Positions 1 to 8,656 of a stretch of 64,000 nucleotides of DNA are shown one piece after another. The position numbers and the translations under genes were made by a program. The notes below the pieces were generated by a model. The model saw only the letters and a program-made list of their open reading frames with translations, was not told the DNA's origin and searched no databases. The DNA comes from Opisthorchis felineus (taxonomy: Eukaryota; Platyhelminthes; Trematoda; Opisthorchiida; Opisthorchiidae). The stretch lies in contig SJOL01007698.1 of assembly GCA_004794785.1 (NCBI GenBank), positions 412,518 to 476,517 of the forward strand, given 5' to 3'. Each line of letters starts with the position of its first letter. Within the stretch, counting starts at the first letter, position 1.

Positions 1-529
1 GTGTTGAACACTGATGTCATGCTGTCGATGATGATGATGATGTGCATCAAGTGACGCGCGTCGTCCCTCGTCATTTTTTGGAGTCTCGACAACCTACGTG
101 AGAACCACGTTTGTAAAAAATTCTTTTGGATCCTGGCTTTCCGTTTAAGAGCTAGGAGCGTTTAAGCAGGCGGTGTCAGCCTTGATCTAATCAGCTCTGT
201 ACCGGAGATGGAGTTTCTTCATACATACTATCGGTCCTAGCACTGTCGCCAGATAAACTTCTCTACACTTCGTTTGTTTTTTTGTCCTGGCATAGTTTAA
301 CCCGAAAGAGCGGTGTAGTCAAGCCGTACAGTGAGAAGGTGTAGTAATCCGGGTAGAAATGGTCGATTGGACCATATGTTGGGTGTGACTGCCTGCAGTA
401 AGGTCTGTAATTTAAGGTTGTGCGTTATCTGACTTGACAAGATAGCGACAAGCCCCCAGCGGATTAGTTTACACAGCCAGGATCGCGACTAAAATCACCA
501 CACCAACGTTCCACCCACGCTGCATAGGC

Positions 530-988
530 TTGGCAGCAGTTGGTCGCCAATGTGCATATTTTATGTATGACTTGATAAGGTCCAAGCAGGCCTTCGACGG
601 ACAGACTAGGCAAAACGTAGTGTTAGAAATAGGTGTGAGCGTCGTTCTAACGTTTAAGCTACCCTCATGTGCATGTGAGTGTCACACGGCGTATGTGCGT
701 TGCTGTGGTTGTCCGCGTGGCTCAGATAAACGTGAACTCAAGTTCACCTTACTCTACTCGAATGAGGATCAAATGCCGGGGCGCTCGCGACATCCGGTGT
801 TCTCGCTAACAGTTCAGGACTCTTCGATTTTTTCGAGAAACTACATTGGCGTGGTTTTTCGGTCGCTGAATTCGCCCCGAAGTTCCGATTTTCTTCCCAT
901 CGATGAAGGCGAGGTGAAGATTAGGGGGAGTCGTCAACAGAATGGAGAGACGTTTTTCAGGCCGTTGGACTTATCAGTGACAGTCTAG
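530..988 (+). CDS. Unrecognised 152-codon open frame
   Basis: This frame starts at a TTG, so no ATG supports it, and it ends at a TAG. The product has a cysteine-rich stretch near residues 47-61 (CACECHTAYVRCCGCPRG) followed by a charged, mixed C-terminal half. I do not recognise a family. At the base composition of this window one or two stop-free stretches of this length are expected by chance, so length alone is not evidence. No clear splice signals frame it. It could be a real exon, a decayed element or noise. Confidence 0.12.
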   Translation: MAAVGRQCAYFMYDLIRSKQAFDGQTRQNVVLEIGVSVVLTFKLPSCACECHTAYVRCCGCPRGSDKRELKFTLLYSNEDQMPGRSRHPVFSLTVQDSSIFSRNYIGVVFRSLNSPRSSDFLPIDEGEVKIRGSRQQNGETFFRPLDLSVTV

Positions 989-1394
989 AATATCTTCCCC
1001 ATTTATCTAAGTCATGACGTTTGTGTGTGAGTTTGTGGCAAAGAATTTCCAAACATTCTGACATTCGAAAATTGTTCGGCATGCAAATCTGAAGGTAAAT
1101 CAAATTTTGATTACAGTGGGAACCTTTGAACCCCCTCCAATAGTTTATGCGCGGTTGTTCGCAGCATATATTTTTACCTTTCATTTTATTTAAAAAAGAT
1201 TTACCATCTGAAGGAACACTGCTGGGACTAGCTTAGAACGTAATAGGTTTGTTTACTTCATCACGAGCAATTATTAGGTTCCCGTTAAGATCCATTTTCG
1301 TGTCTGCCAGTTAATCGAAAGGTATATCCAACACACGAAACTGCTTATAATGGTCGCTGTTCTCCATCTAAGGGAAATTTTCCATCGCCGTCTA

Positions 1395-1615
1395 GACGTG
1401 ATACACTATTCATAAGTTTGCTGAAAACTCTTCGACATCCCACGAACGGATGTTCTTAAGCAAATGAATGTGCTGCACCAGGCCACCTCATGTTCCAGTT
1501 GGTACGATATTCAAGGTATCGCAATATTTCGGTTCAAGAAGACCATCATGAATGAGGGATTCAGTTGAGTCTCCCAAAACCAAATTGGTGTGCAAATGAG
1601 AATATTTGGCGAATT
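1395..1615. repeat. Repeat A, rearranged copy with broken ribozyme
   Basis: The left part (about 1408-1530) reads as repeat A on the minus strand: the ACTACTCATAAGGTTGCTGA edge in mutated form, then the region around the ribozyme cleavage site, then the CTGCACCAGGCC block. The right part (about 1545-1615) reads as repeat A on the plus strand, with the CAAATGAGAATATTTGGCGAA end. The hammerhead core is missing between them, so this copy cannot self-cleave. The junction of minus- and plus-oriented pieces recurs in other copies. Confidence 0.7.
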
Positions 1616-1829
1616 CGACCAACCACGTTCAGAGAGCGATGAGCACAACTTCATAAGGCGCGAGTTCACTTCGTCTTTTTTACATCACGTCTGTGCTGAT
1701 GAATCCGGGACGATTTGGGGCTGCTGGGTATGAACTGCGATTTTAAACGGGAAAGGTCATTGTGCAAACTTTCATTACATTATGGTAGTTCGGCGTGAAG
1801 AGAGCTCATCTTAGGCTATTTCAAGGATC

Positions 1830-2190
1830 TAGGGTACCGTGTGTTGGCGAGTGTGCTATCAGACAAGCATTACTGCAGGTGTTGCGTTGGCCTAGTCTGT
1901 GTGTGTGGGTCAACTGTAGCACTCTTTCGGCGCCTAGCTGCCATGCCACCCGAAGGAGGCATGAGGGCCGAGGTACTGCCAGGTTGCCCAAGCCTAGACA
2001 GGAGCAGTCGAGTTCGTACCACGGACCTTTCGGCCAGTAAGTTTGCGCCATCTCGTCCGCCTAGTGCATTAAAGCAAACTAACACAGTCGCCCAACATCT
2101 TTCCTGGTGTCTGGTTCCGTATTTCCTTTGTTCCAATGGTCCTCTTGGGAGTAGCATGCCGCCTTCCCGTTTGCAATGATTATACACTCT
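1830..2190 (-). repeat. Repeat C, common fluke-type dispersed repeat
   Basis: On the minus strand this stretch translates to peptides such as LLLSRLGQPGSTSALMPP and GGMAARRRKSAT. I recall close variants from many unrelated predicted proteins of flukes, which is typical of a dispersed repeat picked up by gene finders. A possible tRNA-like part (a GTCCGTGGTACGAACTCG stretch resembling a B box) suggests a short retroposon origin. Overlapping open frames on both strands (60-112 codons) are shadows of this repeat and not genes. The family identification comes from memory and was not searched. Confidence 0.55.
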
Positions 2191-5095
2191 ATGGAAAATC
2201 CGTTCTCTAAATTGTCATAGGAGAACTTGCTTATCGGCGCATAAAACCAAACAACGGGTACTGTTCTCATATGATCTGACTAGCAGATTAACCTGCTACA
2301 TTACGGCCTGTGATAAAAATACAGTTGTACGTAGATCGGAAAGGAGAGTTCTCTGTTCTATCACCTTTCTACCAATTGAAACCTGCTCCCTGTCCATATG
2401 GTTCTTGTAGCATCCAACCCGAAAAACTAAACAGAGGAACAAATGTTTATTGATTTGCAGCAATTTTCGCCACTGTGAGACACCTTGGTCCGAAACTCCC
2501 TCACCAGTGGTTGACCGTTCTTTTGCTTCAAACACTTGCAGTTTTCTAACAATCGTGGGACGAATTCTCCGCGGTAAGCCTCATGTTTTCTACGAAAGAC
2601 GACCCCCACAGTCGCTTAAGTGCTCTGCCAGTTCTACTCAACACCAGGCATCTCGTGAAGACATTGGATTGAGATGCACACATGCCTAGGCACCAGTCAA
2701 AGGGCAGAGTATGCGTTTGTGGCCATTGATATCCTCACTCGGAAAAAAGGCGATTCGATGATAAAACCGTTGGCCATGAAGTCAGTAGACAGTTCGTAGA
2801 GTAACATTCACAAGAAATGTACTCAAGCTAAATTCGTTCTTCGAGTACCCAGAGAATGGTTGAATTGTCCCTTTTTTGCTCGTCTTGTAATTCGACCACC
2901 TGCCAGAAACCGTTTTCTCAGATGTTCTCTTAGGAAATGAGGGGGAACACTTGGTCTTCATATGGGAATCTTTCAGTCAATTACAAAAGATTTGCTCACT
3001 ATTTTGCAACCGCAACCAATTCTCCACATCCGTGTTCGGTCAATGCACACAAAATCTTGAGATGACTTGTTTAAATTTTTCTGAAGGTCCTTGTTCATGC
3101 TGCTGTATGAGTTTTGCCCTGCAAAATTGAGACGATCCGACCTGCCCTGTCATTCGGCTAAATAGCCCAAAACAGAGGGCCATAATTGAAACAGCAGGAG
3201 TTGATCGCATGATTGGTGTTGCATTATCAGCTACGATAACCAGATAGTTGTGTACATATGTGGGTTTGGTACGGTCTTGAGGAGCGTTTTGGTCAACATG
3301 AACCGGGAGGATCAATGAAGTGAAATGTATTTGGCCGCAGCGCAGGTTTCGAACTGGGACTGTGTTGGTTCGGGACAACAGTCACCTGATACTTAACTCA
3401 CCAGTTAACATTTTCCTCGACCCCGGACAGGTGAACGATGTAGTTGTACTAGACTTGTGTGTATTATCGGGAATTGAGTGTGCTTCTGCATACATGAGAA
3501 GGCTAATGACTGGAAAACGGACTATCTCACTGACATCGGTCTATTACCCAGACGTTGTTCTTGGCCCGGTCTCGGCCCTTAATGTTGAAGTACTCTTCAG
3601 TACACTAACGTGTGTGCCGTGCTAGCACAACACGGATGCAGTTCTAAACTTTCAACGACCAATCTCGTTGGGGTTCCCTTCAGTAGGGACTCACTTAAGT
3701 TGTTCCTATTTTTGGCGGGGCCAAAACTGTCAGTGGTTCATGCTCCTGCTTGAATCCACCCCTCAGTAGATTCGATAACATGAGGGTTGTTAAACTTTCA
3801 CTCTCGGTCGGGGATCTCTATGTACCATGGGCTATGGAAACAATCATCCGTCCAATAAGACAAAGTTAACGGCAATTCTCATACTTTTGAATCAATTCTG
3901 ACGTGTACTTTGTCCAGGCCAATACCAGGCTTAATATTGTTTCCTAATTTTTGTCGGTCACTCAAACATTCTCTTTCACCTTGGGTGCGATCGTAATTGC
4001 CTATACTTCTTAATCTGGTACGTATTTGTTCGCCATCAATTAACAAAGTATCCTTGATGGATTAGTGACGGACGGTATTTCTACGAAAGGCTAAATTCTT
4101 AACTCGGATAGTTGCGGGAGCGTCCTTGCAGGAAATGTTTCGTACCAGGAGTGATTCTATGGCGTGATTTTCATGACATTTTGTCCTGATCACTTCATTG
4201 CTAAAAGTATATTTCAGTTTGTTGGGACACCAGCAGTGCAGCACTGGCGCTTTTTTCAGATGAGCTGGTAGGCTAGTGAATTCAACACTGATCGAGTGTG
4301 CCAATCGGAAGAGGTCTTGCTTATTGGTTCTCCGTCTGCCTTAAAACCTGGCCACTTTTGTGACCTACTCACTTGACCTGATGAAGCTTTTGTGTCAAAG
4401 GCGAAACGCCGCCCAGTTATAAAACTGTCGACTGTTCACCAAGCCCTTCTAAAACGATCAGATGACCTGGTGAATTCAGTTAAGTCAGCTAGAACAAACA
4501 ATGTGGCACTAATACCGTCCCAGAATCCAGTAGAAAGTGAACCGCTGCCGGCCTGTGTTATGGCTGATTCCTCTGAATTCCTCACCTATGAAGTACGATG
4601 GACAGATGTTATACTTCCATCTGATTGGTCATTCAATTGTGACGTGTACTTGGTACACATCTCCAACACCTTTCCAATCACCATACAACCGGTATTTAAC
4701 CTTGATAGTCGATGCCCACTGGTCACCTCAAAAAGTAACTCAATGATGTCCGCACAAAAGGCCATCCGGAAAAATCCAAAGTCTCAAAAATAAACATTCG
4801 AAGGCAGTCCAGAAGTATCAACAGAGTGAAAATCTAGCGGTAGCCACGTGCCACCTATAGACCAAATGTAATCCGGTTATTGATTTTTCTAGTCCAGTCG
4901 TTGCGTACACCCGATAGCCCAGTACATTTTGAACTTTATATCATGACAGTGAAATTTGAAAGCACCTAAAGAGTGCATCTGGCAAAGTTAGAATGCTCCA
5001 ATGGAATGCTAACTTTGGATGACACCGTCAGACGCCCCATGATTTCAAATCTCGTTGATTGAATCAGACATGCGGAAGGCCACAGTGATGAGAAT
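2191..5095. other. Gene-poor stretch, nothing recognised
   Basis: I see no domain, RNA gene or repeat family here apart from an unrecognised 133-codon frame at 4392-4793 listed separately. Short open frames such as 3320-3625 and 3040-3378 overlap on opposite strands and show no recognisable motif. The stretch could be intron or intergenic DNA. Confidence 0.4.
4392..4793 (+). CDS. Unrecognised 133-codon open frame
   Basis: The frame begins at GTG (SKAKRRPVIKLSTVHQ) and ends at TAA. The basic N-terminus is followed by a hydrophilic middle and a stretch reading FLTYEVRWTDVILPSDWSFN, which looks protein-like. I cannot place it in a family. There is no ATG start and no clear promoter or splice context. 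It may be a fragment of a decayed retroelement or chance. Confidence 0.15.
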   Translation: MSKAKRRPVIKLSTVHQALLKRSDDLVNSVKSARTNNVALIPSQNPVESEPLPACVMADSSEFLTYEVRWTDVILPSDWSFNCDVYLVHISNTFPITIQPVFNLDSRCPLVTSKSNSMMSAQKAIRKNPKSQK

Positions 5096-5116
5096 GAGTG
5101 CACAGAATAGTAAGTA

Positions 5117-5446
5117 TGCAACCGAGTGTATTTCGCTAATTTCGTACAATTTGGGTTCAAGTAGAACATAAGGTTGACGGAAACTCGGGGACTGCGCCTA
5201 CCTGATGAGCCCCAAGAAGGGCGAAACCGGTCGTGGGCTGTGGAAGAATTTTCAGCAACCTTATGAGTAGTGTATTACATCTATACATGTATCGCGATAT
5301 CTCGAATATCGTACCAACTGAAACATGAGGCGGCCTGGTGCAGCACATTCAGTTGCTTGGAATCATCACAAACGAGAGATTCAGCTGGGTTCCAGGTGAG
5401 TCTCTCGCAAAACCAAATTTGTTTGCAAATGAGTGTATTTCGCTAA
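5117..5446 (+). mobile_element. Repeat A full copy: retrozyme-like element
   Basis: This is the best-preserved repeat A copy. It has two blocks. Block a (about 5117-5270) holds an intact hammerhead ribozyme, and block b (about 5271-5446) runs from the ATCGCGATATCTCGAATATC region through GCGGCCTGGTGCAGCAC to the TTTGCAAATGAG end. A 23-bp word (TGCAA..GAGTGTATTTCGCTAA) occurs at 5117-5139 and again at 5424-5446, with 21 of 23 matches, giving a head-to-tail period of 307 bp. Near-identical 10-mers TAAGTATGCA (5111-5120) and TAAGTACGCA (5444-5453) flank it and may be target-site duplications. A unit-length copy with a short terminal overlap is what integration of a circular or multimeric ribozyme RNA would leave. 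The minus-strand 63-codon frame (5157-5348) is a shadow of the repeat. Confidence 0.7.
5196..5238 (+). ncRNA. Hammerhead ribozyme, type I, intact core
   Basis: The conserved core is complete and in order. Stem I 5' arm is GCCTAC (5196-5201), then CTGATGA (5202-5208). Stem II is GCCC (5209-5212) with loop CAAGAA and GGGC (5219-5222). GAAA follows (5223-5226), then a short palindromic stem III ACC/GGT, the cleavage-site C (5232), and stem I 3' arm GTGGGC (5233-5238), which pairs with the 5' arm through five Watson-Crick pairs and one G-U. Self-cleavage is predicted after 5232. The very short stem III resembles the schistosome and newt satellite hammerheads, which act better as dimers. Activity is inferred from the motif. 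Confidence 0.88.
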
Positions 5447-5453
5447 GTACGCA

Positions 5454-6030
5454 TGTACTTTTGTGGGAGAATTTCAACACCTGAAGTCATATAAATGGAT
5501 TTATATGTGTTCGTCCTAAAAGCTCGTTCTCACAGGAGAACTTGGATTGAAGTCGTTGGAGATGTGAAAAAACGCTGCTTATTTCGTGGGCTCGTAATCA
5601 TGAGTCAACGAACATGTTTTGTCCCTGTTAATGCCCAGCAGTAATGTGCATATCGGGGTTGTGTAGACTGACGACGTGTTACAAATGGCGTACAAACGAT
5701 CAAGCCTTTCATACTATCTTGACCTGGCGGATCGGTATGCTTCATATTCTTTAGGGTACTACTCGTTGGCTCGCTAGAAGAGTACAAGCTGAAGTGCTGC
5801 CCGAATACCCCCACTGTTATCGTACATGGCTTGCAGCGAACTCATCTTTGATAAGTTATTAGTGCTCAGGCACCATGGTGAAGACTCCTTTTCCCGGTAG
5901 TTTCAGTCTTATATTGAAGTTTTCCATTGAGATTTTGTCTTGCAGTTGAAGCCAAACTATGCGGAAAAGCCAAGAAACAGGGTACAGCTTTCCATCCTTA
6001 CTGTCTAAGCGTGAGTTCATCACAATGATC
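5454..6030. other. Gene-poor stretch, nothing recognised
   Basis: No convincing coding frame, RNA or repeat was found between the repeat A copy and the SINE. Confidence 0.4.
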
Positions 6031-6235
6031 AGCCGCTCGTGGCGATTAAGTGTTCAGACTACTCACTGGGAGGTCGCGGGTCCCACATTCCCTGGAGTTT
6101 CGTGAGATGCTTGTTCAACAAGGATGAAACAGCTGTACAGCGCTTCTCGACTTTTCAGCAGAGATGGGCTTTACCTACAGGACGAATTCTCAATTGAAAA
6201 TTACCAAATCTCCTCATAACACCATGAATTTATAT
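6031..6235 (+). mobile_element. tRNA-derived SINE, copy 1 (decayed head)
   Basis: This copy aligns with the elements at 43802 and 60965. It shares CAGCCGCTCGTGG, then GGGAGGTCGCGGGT, CCCTGGAGTTTCGTGA, the AAGGATGAAAC..CTGTACAG block and ACAGGACGAA. The head is tRNA-like, but the B box here is damaged (GGGTCCCAC in place of GGTTCGAAAC) and several bases are missing from the A-box region, so RNA polymerase III transcription is unlikely. The body continues to about 6235, where similarity to the second copy ends. Confidence 0.7.
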
Positions 6236-8142
6236 TGAAGTGCCCGATTTTACCTTTGGTCCGGAAGCAGTGTAAGGATTTGGCAGGTGTGGATACCGTT
6301 TTCATAACAATATCGGATGGTCTTGTATCCCGACCACTGTTGTTTTCTGGTGGCGTATGAGGAATTCTAGCCCATCTGACATGCGAGGTGACCCTGTGAC
6401 CATTACTTCACCAGCGTACGCTGGATGAACCTGAATCATGAAGTCTGAACTGGCCAGTGTGTTCGCGTGTAAGCAGTGTGATCGGTTTGCCCAACGCCCC
6501 CGTTCAGATATGCTTGTGCCGGTTAAGTAGTGGTAACATGCTTGTCTCGTATTTCAAATTTGCGGAGTCCAAACCCCGGCACGACCAAATATTAGCACCG
6601 CTGACAGGCTCTAGTAAGGGCAAAACTCGAGTCTACCGCTTGCCTTTTTGATGTGGACTCACCAGAATAATTTCATCGGGACGAGAGGAGAACTGTTCAA
6701 ACGAGTGTATTGTGAATGTAAATTCTACAGATCCCGCAACCACCTACATCTAATCCATCGAAAAAATTCCTCTCGGTCTTTGCGATCGATCGCCTATGGT
6801 ATACTTGAGGGCTAATAGACGAATTAGAGGCTAGCACAACAGAGTTTTATCGAAAAAAGATCCGACTCAGCTTTATCGGGCAGCCCAGGCGGATGATAAA
6901 CAATCAACATCAATCGTGTCGCGGCTTCATCTGCTTGTGCTTGTGTGATATTCACACACTTGCTGTTGATTGTCATCACCATGACACTCTTGGAAAGTGA
7001 TGTATGAGTTCCATGAATGCTGACAGACGACCTCCAGTGGAATAGAACTCATCAGCTAATCCGGATGTTCCACCATAGTCTGTGACACACTGGTCCCATT
7101 AGATTATCCATCAGTAAATTTCTCATCACGCTACCTAGGCTTATCGAGCACGGCTCCCTTACAGAAGTGTGTAGGACATCCCTTCAGACCAGTTGATGAA
7201 AACACGAGTAGGGCACATTACCCTTCAAACGGAAGCACAAAACTGCACCTTGAGATGCCTTCTACTCCACTACCCCTGCCGGAACGGTGTTGTACCGACC
7301 GAGGTGATATAAACACGCCTCAGCTGAGACGGCGAAAGATACCGATTCTTCGAACGGTATTTTTTATTTTGTTTCAGCAGCCTGAAACCTAGGTTGACTC
7401 ACTTAGTTATATAACCTCCAGTTCAAAGGTTCACACTGTCCCCTAAGATCCAAGATGTTTCCCAAGCTAATACAGTAAAATACCCTAAGCAGCATAACCC
7501 GTGACATTCATACCACTGCGCTTGAATGATAAGTGATTGAGTGTAGTCCATCAAGTCCCTCGATAAATAGCTCCTCCATATGCCTTGTGGTCACACTCTT
7601 CGACCTTTCACGCACTCGTAGTGCCTATTGTGGCCCGGTATACGAGTTCAGTGAAGTGTCACAGGTTAGGTGAGAAACAGAACCAAAGTATACGGAAATG
7701 ACACGTCTGAGGAGGTCATTTTGGAACTCATACGCGTGTTGAAATTGCTGAAGCTGGAGGCCAGATGCGGTCCCCAACTCAGGTGACAGCCGGCCTGACG
7801 CCTTAGTTTAGAGACCTTTGGCTTAAAGGAATGAGAAACCATCGGCGAACGAGTGTTTGGCACTAGAAAGGATATTCCTCAGCGAAGGTCACCTTGCTCA
7901 CTCACCATTGAGGTATTTCACTATCTGCCATTACGAAAGCTTCTGAATCGACATTTGATTTGAAATTACATGACGCTGCATTTGGTTTGGTCCGAACAAA
8001 ATAAGGGTAGACTATGCGGTGTGAAACTTGTACAAGAATGGCGTAATCCAAGCCAACTCCTACTATACTCACCCCCTGATTACAGATTTATCGAAATATC
8101 CTTCTGAAGCGGATGTGTCCCGTTTCTTAGCGAATCGTAAGC
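6236..8142. other. Gene-poor stretch, nothing recognised
   Basis: No coding exon or repeat could be supported. Short frames at 6457-6651 (+) and 7666-7863 (-) have no recognisable motif and no splice context. Confidence 0.4.
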
Positions 8143-8296
8143 GATCAGTGAAGCTGGTGCAAGTAGAATATAAGGTTGACGAGAACTCGGGGACTGCGCC
8201 TACCTGATGAGCCCCAAGAAGGGCGAAACCGGTCGTGGGCTGTCGAAGAGTTTTCAGTAACCTTATGAGTAGTCTTTTTCATGATCAGTGAAGCTG
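8143..8296 (+). mobile_element. Short repeat A insertion with 14-bp target duplication
   Basis: The insertion at 8157-8282 is 126 bp and consists only of repeat A block a, with its hammerhead. It is flanked by perfect 14-bp direct repeats, GATCAGTGAAGCTG, at 8143-8156 and 8283-8296. Such duplications are made when a DNA end is nicked on both strands and the copy is filled in, as in target-primed retrotransposition. The absence of block b makes it a shorter relative or truncated form of the 307-bp unit. It carries no open frame, so its enzymes must come from another element. Confidence 0.78.
8198..8240 (+). ncRNA. Hammerhead ribozyme, type I, intact core
   Basis: The core is base-for-base the same as the copy at 5196. 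The order is stem I 5' arm GCCTAC (8198-8203), CTGATGA (8204-8210), stem II GCCC/GGGC around loop CAAGAA (8211-8224), GAAA (8225-8228), stem III ACC/GGT, cleavage-site C at 8234, and stem I 3' arm GTGGGC (8235-8240). The flanking segment differs slightly (GAATATAAGG and GACGAGAACTC), so this is a separate copy with a conserved ribozyme. Confidence 0.88.
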
Positions 8297-8635
8297 TTTT
8301 TTATTCAGAGCCCTCAAAACAGCTTCGCATCAACTTAACTTTCTTTTATTCAAGTACCTCACATTTGGACTTTTGTTCACCTCCCCACACCCGTTTCACA
8401 CTCTGCATTCAACAATGACAGGATATGTACTGCGCCATAGGTGACCTGTGCTGATCGATATTCACACATTATTTCACATGCGTTACTGATGCTGCACTTG
8501 CCCACTGCAATCGATCGAGTTTTCCGTCTGTGCACGTTTGCTACTGATCAGCTGGTAAATAGGTTTACGTATCACGGTGATGGTGGGACGCGATCGACTT
8601 CCTGGCTGGTCTCTGCATCTGGTTGATTAACATCC

Positions 8636-8656
8636 GTGTGTGTGTGTGTGTGTGTG
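8636..8656 (+). repeat. GT dinucleotide microsatellite
   Basis: An uninterrupted alternation of G and T for 21 bases. Open frames that run through it on either strand are artefacts of low complexity. Confidence 0.9.

Noticed and set aside
1821..2187. Four overlapping 76-112 codon frames on both strands
   Set aside because: All fall in the dispersed repeat C and have no coherent single frame.
4379..4430. A second possible hammerhead: CTGATGA, then a GCTTTT/AAAGGC stem, then GAAAC
   Set aside because: There is an extra A between the CTGATGA box and stem II, the flanks cannot form stem I, and no suitable UC cleavage site closes stem III. The match is likely chance.
5157..5348. 63-codon minus-strand frame with text seen in fluke protein predictions
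   Set aside because: It is the reverse translation of repeat A and its ribozyme. The resemblance to predicted proteins shows how common the repeat is, not that it codes.
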